Positions 15,417-25,218 are shown, counted from the stretch's first letter. The stretch is 40,515 bases of DNA from UMGS1933 sp051891435 (GCA_051891435.1 JBJFFE010000054.1:1-40515); one strand, 5' to 3'. Notes: generated by a model from the sequence alone, not told the origin. Numbers and translations are program-made.

Positions 15417-17298
15417 ATGGAGAATTTAAGTACACCATTTTCAGAAGAAAAGAAAATTGCAGGTATTTATATTAGAGTAAGTACAGAGGATCAGGCTCGC
15501 GAAGGATTTAGTTTAGGAGAACAAGAAGAAAAATTAAGACAATTATGCAAATACAAAGGATTTGAGATATTTAAAGTTTATAAAGATGCAGGGATTTCTG
15601 CTAAAGATATGAAGAACAGACCAGCATTTCAAACAATGTTAGAAGATATGAAAAATGGGTTAATTAACTATATTGTAGCTTATAAATTAGACAGAGTTAC
15701 AAGGTCTGTTCGTGATTTAGAGGTTTTAATTAGTACTCTTGAAAAATATCATTGCTATTTAATATGTGATAGAGATGATGTAAATACATCAACTGCAAAT
15801 GGTCGTTTCTTTGTTAGAATGTTAACTGTTCTTTCACAATTAGAAATTGAGATAGTATCAGAAAGAACAAAATTTGGATTAAATGGTGCTATAAAAGCTG
15901 GTCATATTCCTGGAAAATGTCCTATAGGTTATTATAGAGATAAAGATAAAACATTGAAAATTGACAATAGTACCAAAGATATTGTTGTTAGAATATTTGA
16001 AATGTATTTAGAGGGAAAAAGTTATCAAACAATTGCCAATATTTTAAACAAAGAAAAAGTTTTATATCCAGAAGTAAAGCATTGGATTGATTCTTCTATT
16101 AACCGAATTATAAATAATAAAATATATATGGGTGATTATGAAAGATACAAATATGATAATGATAGAGAAACAGAGCTATTTATGGATGTTGTACCTCCTA
16201 TTATAACAAGAGCTATGTGGGAAGAAGTTCAAAAACAAAAAGAAAAAAATCAAAGGTCTTATTGTAGAAATAGAGTTTATATATTTTTCCAAAAACTTGT
16301 ATGTCCTACTTGTCGGTAAAATAATGACTTGTAAAGGTACAGGTGGTAAGAAATCTAAATATATGTATTATTTCTGTGATAACTGCAACTTATATTATAA
16401 CGAAGATGAAATTGAAGATTGTTTAATTGATTATATTTTGGATTTAGTAGAGTATGATTTTAATGTAAAAAAATACTTCTACCCTTTACTTGCTGAAAAG
16501 AAAGATGATGAAAGTAAGAAAATTGAAGAAGAAATCAAGGAACTAGAACAACAAAAAGAAAGACTAAAAAAAGCATATGTAAGTGGTATGTTAGAACTAG
16601 AAGATGTATCAGAAGATTACAAACTTATTGATAATAAATTGGCTTCACTAGAAAATAAAAGAATTAACGCATTAGATTTAGATAAAGAAACTTATAACCC
16701 TGTTCATATATTAGCTGAAAGAGATATAGAAAGAGAAAATTTAACAGAAAACAAAATGTATAAAGATGTTTTATTAAAGCTATGGACTATGAAAAGTAAA
16801 GATGAAAAACAAACTTTTATCTCTAAATTTATTGATACAGCTACATTAAAGAAAAATGAAGATGGCTCATTTGATATTGATAAAATCAATTTTAGAAGTA
16901 GTTTTGTTGAACAGATAGACAAGTTATATGATAAAGGTGTTGTTGATTTTCCGACTATGCTAGAAAGAGATGGCAAATTTGAAGATACAAGAATTAGTGT
17001 TAATATGAACAATGAACAATTACAAGATTATCTAAGCACATTGAAAAAAGAATTAGATATAAACTATATGGACTTAGGAGAATATTATTTCCACGATGAT
17101 AAGATAGATGAAAACTATGATAATAAATCACAAGTTGCAAAAATTAGAGATAGACATATTGAGTTCAAGTTAAAGAAAAATCAAAAAGTAATTAGAATGG
17201 TAGCAATGAAACAATTTAAAAACTTCTTGGCAAAACCAGAAGGAAAATTACGCTTGGGTGTTGTTACCCATATTACTTCGAAGAAAAAGCATAAATAA
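15417..17298 (+). CDS. Large serine recombinase (TnpX/integrase type) with one CGGN site
   Basis: This site-specific recombinase would catalyse integration and excision of the element. AGGAGG precedes the ATG. The resolvase domain has GIYIRVSTEDQA with catalytic Ser22, then GEQEEKLRQLC, YKLDRVTRS and VSERTKFGL. The recombinase domain has GHIPGKCPIGYY and YQTIANILNKEKV. The frame meets CGGT at 16314-16317 (ACT TGT CGGT AAA). As triplets it stops at once, TAA at 16317. As a Gly quadruplet it gives KLVCPTCGKIMTCKG, the first knuckle of the family zinc ribbon, whose second knuckle CDNC follows. It then continues into a coiled coil (EEEIKELEQQKERLKKAY) to 626 residues, near the family size. Confidence 0.88.
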
Positions 17299-17645
17299 TT
17301 GTTGCAGGAATACTCTTTAAATTTTCTCTGCAACAATTAAATTAACGTGGCACGTTTTGTTTTTACTTTAGTAAAAATGAAAGTGGCGATAGTTAATTTA
17401 TGCCTCGCAGAGCCCCCGAGTTATGATAGTATGTCATAACTCATAGGGGGTTAGGACTTATGACAAGTCAAAGTCCTATAAAAAATACTTCGTATTTTTA
17501 TAAAGCCTTCGGCTAACAAATGCACACAAATTTTTAACAAAATTTGGCGCACGAACAAAGACGTGACATATGAATTTTTACAAATTAAAGAAAGTAATCA
17601 TGTCACTTTTGTTCGATGAAGAAATTTCTAAAGGAGGTGCTTTTA
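17299..17645 (+). other. Structured non-coding region before the relaxase (possible oriT)
   Basis: No gene seen. Inverted repeats in order: AATTGTTGCAG/CTGCAACAATT (17297-17338), CCCCCGAGTTATGA/TCATAACTCATAGGGGG (17413-17450), TATAAAAAATA/TATTTTTATA around CTTCG (17477-17502), AGCCTTCGGCT, and CGAACAAAGACGTGACAT against ATGTCACTTTTGTTCG (17552-17615). Such stacks of hairpins just upstream of a MobV gene are where transfer origins usually lie. I cannot locate the nick site. Confidence 0.55.
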
Positions 17646-19034
17646 ATGGAACAACAATTAGCTTATTCATTTCATTTAGGAAGTGATAAAAACAAAAGTA
17701 AATTAGCAAAAAAAGTTTCTAAAGGAAATGTATCTGGTACTACTTCTCTTTCAAATAATGCCATTCAAAATGCAAATGCTTTATCTAAAGTAAATAAGCA
17801 TAATTTAAGAGATTATGATAATGAAAAAGATTTGATTAGAGTAATTCGTGGTACAGATGATATTGTAAATGATGTAAAAGATTTATATTTAGAAGAATTT
17901 GAAGAAGCTCGTATAGAATACAACAATAAGCAGACTAGAAATGATAGAAAAATAGATAATTATTTCATGAAGATAAATGAATCTCAAAATGACCTTGCTT
18001 GTGAGATTATAGTTGAACTTGGAGATATGGAATTTTGGAAAGATAAAGACAAACAATACAGACTAAAAATGATTGATGTATATAATGAGCAAGTAAATGA
18101 TTTAATGAAGACATTACCAACTTTTAAAATAGCAAATGCTACTATTCATTTTGATGAAACATCTCCTCATATGCACATTGTTGGTGTACCTATAATAGAA
18201 AATTGTAATAGAGGAATGAAAAAACAAGTTGGTAAATCACAACTATTTACAAAGGAATCATTAACAAAAATTCAAGATACAATGAGAACTGCTTGTATAA
18301 AGTCTTTTAATAAATTTTATGATATGGATATTAAATTAAAAGAAAAACAAAAAGGCAGAAATCAAGATATAAATGTTAAAGATATGGTGGATTATCAAAA
18401 TATCAAAAAACAACTTGCTGAAAAAGAGAAAAAACTTGATAAAGCTAATAAACAAACTACTAAACTTGATAATACAACAAAAGATATAAATCAAATATTA
18501 GATAATTTAAAACCTACTAAGTTTAATAAAAATAATATGGTTATTTCAAACGAGGATGTCGAGAAAATCAAAAATTTTACCAAAGATGTGAAAGATACTA
18601 CTAAAACAGTTAGAAGTGTAAATGACTTAAATATAGCTATTAGAGATTTTGAACATAGTGCTTTTGAAATAGAAAAAGAAAATCGTTCTCTTAAATATCA
18701 AATAGAAGAAAAAGATAATAAAATTAGCAAATTAGAAAGTGAAATATCTTCTAAAGATAAACATATTGGTAAATTACAAGCTGAAAAAGAAAGAATAAAA
18801 AATGAACTTCAAAAATTTAAAAACTTTTGGCGTAACTTAATGAAACACTTTCAAAATAAAATCGGTTTTGACAAAGATGAAAAATACAAATATGTTAGTG
18901 ATGATTTATATAAAAATGGTATTTTTGATGACAATGACAATCGAATCGTGAATAACGTAAGCAGAGAAGTTAAAACTGTAGATGAACTTAATAACACTAA
19001 TATTAAAAAGAAAAATAATTTTGAATTAAAGTAA
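17646..19034 (+). CDS. MobV-family relaxase (Pre/Mob plasmid recombination enzyme)
   Basis: This relaxase would nick oriT and lead the single strand during mobilisation. The start at 17646 follows AAAGGAGG. An ATG at 17616 would extend the frame without a good site. It has 462 residues, N-terminal AYSFHLGSD, then EYNNKQTRNDRKIDNYF, and the metal-binding motif IHFDETSPHMHIVG near 167-180 (HxDExxxHxH, Pre/Mob motif III). The rest is a long coiled coil (about 250-420). Together with a large serine recombinase this matches the TnpX-TnpZ layout of Tn4451-type mobilisable elements. No in-frame CGG. Confidence 0.9.
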   Translation: MEQQLAYSFHLGSDKNKSKLAKKVSKGNVSGTTSLSNNAIQNANALSKVNKHNLRDYDNEKDLIRVIRGTDDIVNDVKDLYLEEFEEARIEYNNKQTRNDRKIDNYFMKINESQNDLACEIIVELGDMEFWKDKDKQYRLKMIDVYNEQVNDLMKTLPTFKIANATIHFDETSPHMHIVGVPIIENCNRGMKKQVGKSQLFTKESLTKIQDTMRTACIKSFNKFYDMDIKLKEKQKGRNQDINVKDMVDYQNIKKQLAEKEKKLDKANKQTTKLDNTTKDINQILDNLKPTKFNKNNMVISNEDVEKIKNFTKDVKDTTKTVRSVNDLNIAIRDFEHSAFEIEKENRSLKYQIEEKDNKISKLESEISSKDKHIGKLQAEKERIKNELQKFKNFWRNLMKHFQNKIGFDKDEKYKYVSDDLYKNGIFDDNDNRIVNNVSREVKTVDELNNTNIKKKNNFELK

Positions 19035-19046
19035 GGAGAATTTTAA

Positions 19047-19346
19047 ATGGGAAATAATAAAGTTGAATATTTAATAAATATGATAAATGATATGGATATA
19101 AAAGATAAATTAAGATTAGCAATATGTATGAGTCAAAGCAAATGGTCTGGACTTATATATAATACTAAAGAAAACTATGAAAAATTTGATGCTATGCTAA
19201 AAGAAGTAGATGAAGAATATAGAGCTACTCTTATAAATTTTGCAAAATATAAGCTTGTAATGTTTGCAATGGCTAAACTTATGGAAATGAAAACAACAGA
19301 ACAAAATAAAGTTGCATTGTATTTATTTAATCATATAAAAATTTAA
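19047..19346 (+). CDS. Small helical protein of unknown function after mobV
   Basis: 99 residues, 12 nt after the relaxase, with AAGGAG before the ATG, so probably in the same operon. It is helix-rich (VEYLINMINDMDIKDKLRLA, then VMFAMAKLMEMKTTEQNKVA) with no signal or clear membrane segment. It is not recognised. An accessory mobilisation or stability role is only a guess from position. Confidence 0.65.
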   Translation: MGNNKVEYLINMINDMDIKDKLRLAICMSQSKWSGLIYNTKENYEKFDAMLKEVDEEYRATLINFAKYKLVMFAMAKLMEMKTTEQNKVALYLFNHIKI

Positions 19347-19365
19347 ATAAAAAAGATAAAACCAA

Positions 19366-19394
19366 TTGACCTATACAAACATTCGTTTTATAAT
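19366..19394 (+). promoter_or_regulatory. Promoter of dinD
   Basis: TTGACC (19366-19371), 17 nt and TATAAT (19389-19394). The spacer contains ACAAACATTCGTTT, in which GAAC/GTTC-like LexA half sites are incomplete, so SOS control is possible but not shown. Confidence 0.75.
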
Positions 19395-19443
19395 ACTGCC
19401 TAGATAATAAAAAATGAAATATTAAGAAACGGAGATGATATTA

Positions 19444-20271
19444 GTGAATGAAATAGATGAAAATAATAAATCTTTTGAAAATATTAAGCATATTGATGAA
19501 AATGGTATTGAATTTTGGTATGCCAGAGAACTTATGCCCATTTTACAATATTCTAATTGGCAAAACTTTGAAAAAATAATTGCTAAAGCAAAAACATCTT
19601 GTGAAAACAGTGATATTAGTGTATTTGAACATTTTATTGACGTCAATAAGTTGTCAAAACGTGCTAATAATGCGGAGGTTGAGATAAAAGATTATAAACT
19701 AACTCGTTATGCATGCTATTTAGTAGCACAAAATGGTGATAGTAGAAAAAAAGTAATTGCTCTTGCTCAAACATATTTTGCAGTTCAAACTAGAAAACAA
19801 GAAATTACTGAAAAAGAATATAGTTTACTTACTGAAGATGAAAAGAGATTTTATCAAAGAAATTTAACAAGAAAAGGAAATTATTCTCTTAATCAAACTG
19901 CTAAAAGAGCTGGAGTTAAAAATTTTGATAAATTTCATAATAGTGGATATAAAGGCCTATATAATGGAGAAACTGCTGATGATATAGCAAAAAGAAAAGG
20001 TCTAAGATACAGAGAAGATATTTTAGATAATATGGGAAGTACTGAATTAATTGAAAATTTATTTAGAATATCCCAAACAGAAGAAAAATTGAAAAGAGAT
20101 AATGTAAATACAGAAAAAGAGGCTTGTAAAACACATAATAAAATTGGAAAAATTGTTAGAAAAGCTATTAAAGAAGCTGGAGGGACTATGCCAGAAGATT
20201 TGCCTACTCCTAAAAAAAGTTTGAAACAGCTTGAAAAAGAAATGACTAAACAATTAAAAGGTAAAGAATAA
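19444..20271 (+). CDS. dinD: DNA-damage-inducible protein D (DinD-like)
   Basis: DinD of E. coli inhibits RecA filament activity in the SOS response. Visible are an N-terminal BRO/KilA-like region (GIEFWYARELMPILQYSNWQ), DYKLTRYACYLVAQNGD, then TRKQEITEKEYSLLTEDEKR and the C-terminal GGTMPEDLPTPKKSLKQLE. A GTG at 19444 sits 10 nt after GGAG. The ATG at 19435 is too close to the site, so I prefer GTG. The length of about 275 matches the family. Part of a second, decayed dinD tail is fused to IS debris at 28098-28215. Confidence 0.87.
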   Translation: MNEIDENNKSFENIKHIDENGIEFWYARELMPILQYSNWQNFEKIIAKAKTSCENSDISVFEHFIDVNKLSKRANNAEVEIKDYKLTRYACYLVAQNGDSRKKVIALAQTYFAVQTRKQEITEKEYSLLTEDEKRFYQRNLTRKGNYSLNQTAKRAGVKNFDKFHNSGYKGLYNGETADDIAKRKGLRYREDILDNMGSTELIENLFRISQTEEKLKRDNVNTEKEACKTHNKIGKIVRKAIKEAGGTMPEDLPTPKKSLKQLEKEMTKQLKGKE

Positions 20272-20379
20272 AATTGTATGTTATGTATCAAATACCCTAT
20301 TATAAATTAAATACAAATAAAATATAAACTCAAGGAAGATATTAAATAAATTTAGTATCTTCTTTTTTTGTTATATGTA

Positions 20380-20408
20380 TTGAAAAATTTTTAAAATTAG
20401 TGTATAAT
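20380..20408 (+). promoter_or_regulatory. Promoter of the tetR operon
   Basis: TTGAAA (20380-20385), 17 nt and TATAAT (20403-20408). Confidence 0.75.
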
Positions 20409-20420
20409 AACATTAGTTAT

Positions 20421-20434
20421 ATAACAATTGTTAT
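20421..20434. promoter_or_regulatory. Likely TetR operator
   Basis: ATAACAATTGTTAT is a perfect 14-bp palindrome lying between the -10 box and the tetR ribosome binding site, the expected place for an autoregulatory operator. Confidence 0.65.
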
Positions 20435-20452
20435 GCGAAGGAGATGATAAAT

Positions 20453-21028
20453 ATGCCACCAATATCAAAAATCACTAAGAAAATGATAATAGATTCTGGA
20501 AAAGAAATAATTCGTGCTGAAGGGATTGAACATCTTAATGTCAGAAAGATTGCATTAAAATTGGATTGCTCTACACAACCAATAATGTATCACTATGCAA
20601 CAGTAGATAAATTGAAAAGTGAAATTTACACTGCAGTTGATGAATATCATTCAGAATATCTTATGAATATAGATTATGACAAAATCAACCCTATGCTTGA
20701 AATCGGACTTCGTTATGTTTTATTTGCTGTTGAAGAAAAAAATTTATTTCGATTTCTTTTTCAATCGGATAAGTTTTCTAATATAGATTTTATACAATTA
20801 CTTGAAGAATATGATGTTGGACTATCAGCAATTTACGAGATTTTGCAAAAAGAAACAGGAATGACAAAAGAACAATGTAAAGAAATTTTTGCAAACTTAT
20901 TTATAACTGCTCATGGCATGGCAAGTCTCTTGGCTAATAATGCTATGAAATATGATGAAGAATATTGTATTAATATTCTAGAAAACGCTTTTTATAGTGT
21001 AACAGAAAAAATTAAAAGGAGAAATTAA
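20453..21028 (+). CDS. TetR/AcrR-family transcriptional regulator
   Basis: N-terminal helix-turn-helix of the TetR type: ITKKMIIDSGKEIIRAEGIE, then LNVRKIALKLDCSTQPIMYHYATVDKL. A variable ligand-binding helical C-terminal part follows. The start at 20453 is 9 nt after AAGGAG. The ATG at 20444 overlaps that site. It gives 191 residues. A perfect palindrome upstream suggests autoregulation. The next three genes follow without promoters and with tiny gaps, so this regulator probably controls all of them. Confidence 0.9.
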   Translation: MPPISKITKKMIIDSGKEIIRAEGIEHLNVRKIALKLDCSTQPIMYHYATVDKLKSEIYTAVDEYHSEYLMNIDYDKINPMLEIGLRYVLFAVEEKNLFRFLFQSDKFSNIDFIQLLEEYDVGLSAIYEILQKETGMTKEQCKEIFANLFITAHGMASLLANNAMKYDEEYCINILENAFYSVTEKIKRRN

Positions 21029-21031
21029 ATT

Positions 21032-21736
21032 ATGAAAAATTATTTTGAAAAACATGAAACCTTTATAACTATTTTATTAATTGTAATTTATGTAATATCT
21101 AATTCATATTGTATACAAAACTTTGGAATGACTGATTACAGAAGCACAATTTTGAATTTTGCTTTAACATTAATTATAGTTAGTTTTATCGTAAAATTGA
21201 AATTGGGAGATTATTATGGTTTAACTAGATTACCTAAATTTAAAGATTTTCTATATTTTATTCCATTATTGTTAATAGTATCAGTTAATTTATGGAATGG
21301 AATAAATATTAATAATTCTGCAAAAGAAATTACTTTCTATATACTTTCTATGATTTGCGTTGGGTTTTTAGAAGAAATAATTTTTAGAGGATTTTTATTT
21401 AAAATGATGGAAAAAGAAAGTGTTAATAGAGCGATTATCGTAACTTCTATTACTTTTGGAATAGGTCATATTGTAAACTTATTAAACGGAGCAGAATTTA
21501 TACCAACATTAATGCAAATATGTTATGCAGTTTCAATAGGATTTTTGTTTGTTACTATTTTCCAAAAAGGAAAAAGCTTGTGGCCTTGCATTATAGCTCA
21601 TGGTATAATAAACTCTTTATCAATATTTAATATTGATAATACAGTTTCAGAATATATAGTTCCGATATTTTTAATAATTGTTCCTATTCTTTATACTTTA
21701 TATTTAAGAAAAACTATAAAGGAAATTGCAAAATAA
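21032..21736 (+). CDS. CPBP-family intramembrane metalloprotease
   Basis: A membrane protein with about seven hydrophobic segments. CPBP/CAAX-protease motifs are present: FLEEIIFRGFLFKMM (motif 1, EExxxR), FGIGHIVNL (motif 2, His) and AHGIINSL (motif 3, His/Asn). Bacterial members act in bacteriocin immunity, peptide processing or unknown roles. The ATG is 3 nt after the tetR stop. Lipids or peptides as ligands of the operon would fit, but the substrate is unknown. Confidence 0.88.
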   Translation: MKNYFEKHETFITILLIVIYVISNSYCIQNFGMTDYRSTILNFALTLIIVSFIVKLKLGDYYGLTRLPKFKDFLYFIPLLLIVSVNLWNGININNSAKEITFYILSMICVGFLEEIIFRGFLFKMMEKESVNRAIIVTSITFGIGHIVNLLNGAEFIPTLMQICYAVSIGFLFVTIFQKGKSLWPCIIAHGIINSLSIFNIDNTVSEYIVPIFLIIVPILYTLYLRKTIKEIAK

Positions 21737-21738
21737 TT

Positions 21739-22233
21739 ATGAAAGTATTGATACATGATTTGTCAGAAAAAATAATAAATAAATTAAATCTTCCTAAAGA
21801 TATAATTATTATTGATACAAAACAAAAATATTCACATTGTGTAGGATGTTTTAAGTGTTGGACTAAACATCCTACACAATGCTTTATTAAAGATTATTTA
21901 AAAAATATTGGTACTATATTAGGAAAAAGTGAAGAAATAGTAATTATAAGTCAAAATTGTTATGGCTCTTATTCGCCAAAAATAAAAAATGTTCTTGATC
22001 GTGCTATAAGTATGTCAAACCCAATGAGTACATACCGCCATAAAGAAATGCATCATTGTCGTAGATATAAACAACCAAGTAAGCTTAGAGTTTTTGTTTA
22101 TGGAGAAATAAATAATAATGAAAAAATTACTTTCAATGAATTAGTAAAAAGAAATGAAATAAATTTTGGTTGTAATGAATCTTCAATTTATTTCTTAAAG
22201 GATAATAATATGGAGGATGAAATAAAAATATGA
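21739..22233 (+). CDS. Flavodoxin-fold FMN-dependent reductase-like protein
   Basis: 164 residues. HCVGCFKCWTKHPTQCFIKD is the CxxCxxCW-like signature of NADPH-dependent FMN reductases of the iron-sulfur flavoprotein branch. SEEIVIISQNCYGSYSPKIK is the usual loop before 'vlDRai'. The family's N-terminal phosphate-binding loop (GSxR) is reduced here. The following gene carries a GSPK loop. The stop overlaps the next ATG by 4 nt (22230-22233), so the two may act as halves of one oxidoreductase system. Confidence 0.75.
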   Translation: MKVLIHDLSEKIINKLNLPKDIIIIDTKQKYSHCVGCFKCWTKHPTQCFIKDYLKNIGTILGKSEEIVIISQNCYGSYSPKIKNVLDRAISMSNPMSTYRHKEMHHCRRYKQPSKLRVFVYGEINNNEKITFNELVKRNEINFGCNESSIYFLKDNNMEDEIKI

Positions 22234-22958
22234 AAACAATGCTCTTAAATGGTAGCCCAAAAAGAAAATTTAGTGTATCTAGTAATTTATTAAAGTTTCT
22301 TTTTCTGTTAAAAGGAGAAGTTATTTACGAAAATATTAGAAATAAATTAGGATATGAGGATATCACAAAACAATTGAATAATATAGATAATTTAGTTATA
22401 GCTATACCTTTATATGTAGATGGAATTCCATCACATTTTTTAGAGTTTATGCAATATCTAGAAAAATATTGTACAGACCATAATTTGCATTTTAATGTAT
22501 ATGTTATTTCTAATGGTGGGTTTATAGAAGGAAAACAAAGCAGAGTATTATTTTCAATTTTCAAAAATTTTTGTAATCGAGCAGGGCTTGTATGGAATGG
22601 AGGCATTGGTATTGGTGGAGGCGTTATGATAAATGTACTATTTATAATGCTTAAAGTATATTTTTCAATATTTATTCTTAATTGCATTGTGAATGGGATT
22701 AAGACAGGTTGTTGGTTACCTATAAACGCCTTGTTGGATTTTGCTAAATATTTAGCGATATGGTTGTTTATTAATATAGGAGTACTATTCTATGAAATTC
22801 GTATAGCACAATCAATTAATCAAAAAAAATATTTTGGAGAAAAATATACTAGGGCTATGATACCAACATTTTTATTTATAATAATTGCGGACATATTTTT
22901 TATTATTACAGGGCTATTTCATGGAAAAACAGTTTTTTCTCTAATAAAGAATAAATAA
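22230..22958 (+). CDS. NAD(P)H-dependent oxidoreductase-like domain fused to membrane helices
   Basis: The N-terminal MKTMLLNGSPKRKFSVSS is a flavodoxin-like phosphate-binding loop. NLVIAIPLYVDGIPSHFLEF and VYVISNGGFIEGKQSRVLF continue the fold to about residue 130. The C-terminal half (from about 135) has three strongly hydrophobic segments, so the flavoprotein appears membrane-anchored. 242 residues. Fourth gene of the TetR-controlled operon, translationally coupled to the gene before it. Substrate unknown. Confidence 0.75.
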   Translation: MKTMLLNGSPKRKFSVSSNLLKFLFLLKGEVIYENIRNKLGYEDITKQLNNIDNLVIAIPLYVDGIPSHFLEFMQYLEKYCTDHNLHFNVYVISNGGFIEGKQSRVLFSIFKNFCNRAGLVWNGGIGIGGGVMINVLFIMLKVYFSIFILNCIVNGIKTGCWLPINALLDFAKYLAIWLFINIGVLFYEIRIAQSINQKKYFGEKYTRAMIPTFLFIIIADIFFIITGLFHGKTVFSLIKNK

Positions 22959-23031
22959 CAATTATAAAAAATATTTTAAATTTAGTAAACTATTGAAGAA
23001 ATATAAAATTTATGTTAAATTATAAGTAAAT

Positions 23032-23107
23032 AAATCGAATTATATAAAAAGAGCATTACTTTGCAGATATATTTTTTTCGCATACCTGCTCCGTAATCGC
23101 TCCATTT
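23032..23107. repeat. 75-bp dispersed repeat, copy 1
   Basis: AATCGAATTATATAA ... TTTTTTCGCATACCTGCTCCG, then TAATCGCTCCA, matches 28671-28747 in the same orientation with scattered differences. The two copies bracket the 23-28.7 kb cargo and IS debris region, and may mark insertion points or ends of an element. Confidence 0.7.
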
Positions 23108-23168
23108 GAAGACAACTCACGGACTAATTAAAGTTCGTAAGTTTTTATTTTATATAAAGATTAAGAAA

Positions 23169-23392
23169 ACATTTATATGTTACTATTGATAAAAATAAAC
23201 TAACTCACCTTATTGCTTCAGTAATTAAAACTTGCGATAAATTATATGAAACACTAATAAAAAGTTATATTAAGAATAATGAAAGACTATATGAAAAAAG
23301 TAAAAGTTTAAATCAATTTGAATGAACAAAGTTAATGAATAATTATAAAAATATGGCTGAAGAAATCATCTTAAATGAATATATTTTTGTAT
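23169..23392 (+). pseudogene. Remnant of a small helical protein gene
   Basis: One frame reads VTIDKNKLTHLIASVIKTC, then DKLYETLIKSYIKNNERLYE and SKSLNQFE. It then hits a TGA (about 23323) and continues TKLMNNYKNMAEEIILNEY to a TAA. It has no start site and an internal stop, with coding-like composition, so I call it a decayed gene. The family is not recognised. The rest of 22959-23547 holds the 75-bp repeat and a weak hairpin near 23407-23447. Confidence 0.4.
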
Positions 23393-23547
23393 AAGTAATC
23401 TTTAAAAAAGAGGAAAAAATTATCAAAATAATTTAATTCTCTTTTTATGTTTTATTAAGTATGGGAGTAAAAGTTGTGTCTAGCAAGCACTGAATTTATA
23501 CTCCCGCATGAATTCTACTATGGAAAAACTCCCATCCCCTTTGTTAA

Positions 23548-24249
23548 TTATAAACTTAAATTTCCAGACATACTTTTTATTAAATCATTGTTATCGAATT
23601 CAATCGTTAAAATAGAATTTTCATTAAATTTTGCAATAATATTATTTTTATCATTACTATATTCAATTTCGTTTTCACTTAATAATGCTTTTACCATTAA
23701 TTTATGATTAACATTAAAGGTTGATATTATTTCCATAACTCGTGATGAAAATTCCACAGAATTCATTTTTTTAAAGATATCTTCAGGTAATTGTTTTACA
23801 AACATATAAATTGATGTATTTCCCGAACCACAAAAATAAGCAACATTTTCAGGTGCAAAAGCAATATATATCATAGATAAATTATATCCATTTATATCAA
23901 CATTTAATGATATTTTTCTTTCAGTTAATTCTTGTAAATCTAATGATTGCATAATTTTTCTTGTGTTAATCATTAAATTTACATATTCATCAGGTATAAC
24001 ACTTTCTAATTCTGAAGAATACCAAAAATTATCTGATGTACTTGTTGTTCCTATATACTCAACATTAAACAATCTATCATCTAATTTTAATATTCCTTCT
24101 TTTACATTAGTATCCCAATGATTATATTTTCCTATATAATCGATAAATCTACTTTGAAATAAAAATGACTTTCCAATACAAATAGAAAATATATTTTTAA
24201 AATTTGTGCTATTAGTATTTAATAAATTTAAAGTTTCTTTTTTTAACAT
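23548..24249 (-). CDS. Protein of unknown function, 233 residues
   Basis: GGAG precedes the ATG at 24249. Composition is soluble and acidic with no signal peptide. Recognisable stretches include YIGKYNHWDTNVKEGILKL, YIGTTSTSDNFWYSSELESV and YIAFAPENVAYFCGSGNTS. The order of a 'G..s..dn.WyW' strand and helix loosely recalls small uncharacterised DUF proteins of Firmicutes, but I cannot name a family. It is intact with no in-frame CGG and is the only minus-strand gene in the accessory region. Confidence 0.7.
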   Translation of the reverse strand: MLKKETLNLLNTNSTNFKNIFSICIGKSFLFQSRFIDYIGKYNHWDTNVKEGILKLDDRLFNVEYIGTTSTSDNFWYSSELESVIPDEYVNLMINTRKIMQSLDLQELTERKISLNVDINGYNLSMIYIAFAPENVAYFCGSGNTSIYMFVKQLPEDIFKKMNSVEFSSRVMEIISTFNVNHKLMVKALLSENEIEYSNDKNNIIAKFNENSILTIEFDNNDLIKSMSGNLSL

Positions 24250-24433
24250 ACTAACTCTTTCTCCTTTTTAGTATAAAAATATTATATCATAACTTATTAA
24301 AATTTCATATACTCCCATTGAAATTTAGCAAAATTCATATATAATTCTTTTAGAAAGAGAGCGTTATGGTTCGTAAGTTGTAGCTTAATCCTCCATAAGG
24401 TAAAATTGTCGCACCAATTTGACGTTAATGATT

Positions 24434-24461
24434 AAATCAATCTGAAAAGATTGATTTTTTT
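24434..24461 (+). terminator. Stand-alone terminator hairpin
   Basis: AAATCAATC/GATTGATTT stem followed by TTTTT. No intact gene lies just upstream on this strand. It may end a lost gene. The rest of 24250-24518 shows nothing else I can support. Confidence 0.65.
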
Positions 24462-24518
24462 GTACGTATTTATTAGTATAAATAATTTGTGGGAAAAAAG
24501 AATAAAAAAATAGGCAAA

Positions 24519-24862
24519 AGAAGCACCAACAGGTATGAGGTTTTTGTTGAAAAATAGCCATACAAAGAAGGTGCTTCTCTATGATTAATAGAATAATACA
24601 AACAATCATAGAAAACAAGGATTTTTTAGAAAAAAGGTTAGAAAGAAGTATGAAAGGTAATGAAATAAGTATGTTCATCCGAGACTTGGGGAAAGTATCG
24701 GATGAAGCAGGAAGGAAAAAACTTGTGGGAATTTTAGAAACAATGGATACAATACTATTTGAAAGTAAAAAAAAGAAAGAAGAATATGAAACAAAAAATT
24801 TAAGAGAAAGAAGTTTAATGACAGAATATACATATCTTTTACTAAGAGGATGCAAAAAAGTA
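24519..24862 (+). mobile_element. Truncated insertion sequence, probably ISLre2-like
   Basis: An AGAAGCACC/GGTGCTTCT inverted repeat (24519-24578) leads into an ATG at 24581. The frame begins MINRIIQTIIENKDFLEKRL, then ILETMDTILFESKK and NLRERSLMTEYTY. This resembles the N-terminus of UPF0236/ISLre2 transposases, which have a charged helix, then an 'R.R.i.T..G' segment. After about 94 residues the similarity stops. The open frame runs on to 25060 through unrelated sequence (HFLIYNIKRVCNINNIKDII), so the transposase is a stump. 24736-24862 recurs at 27973-28098. Confidence 0.55.
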
Positions 24863-25066
24863 AAAGGTGAATCTTACATGCACTTTTTAATATATAATAT
24901 AAAAAGAGTATGTAATATAAATAATATAAAAGATATAATAGAGGTAATAAAGGCAAAAGAAAAAGAAATTATTACAGAGAGTTTTGTAATAATTTCTTTT
25001 TTGGCAATTTCTTCGAAGAACGGACTAGCAAAGCTCGCTCCTACGAATGATTTTATTTAATTCGTA

Positions 25067-25089
25067 GACAGCCTGCCGTCCCGATTTCC
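25067..25089. repeat. 23-bp motif flanking the foreign cargo, left copy
   Basis: GACAGCCTGCCGTCCCGATTTCC recurs, with one change, as the right arm of the inverted repeat at 27942-27972 (and inverted at 27846). Together they enclose the ABC-transporter cargo. Confidence 0.75.
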
Positions 25090-25218
25090 ATTGGTATATA
25101 AATTTAACAAAAAATTAAATAAAAAATAAAAAGACTAAAATATGGTGGCATAAATAGCTACAATATTTTAATGTTTAATGAAAGTATACATCTAATTAAT
25201 GACTTTTACAGCACTTGA

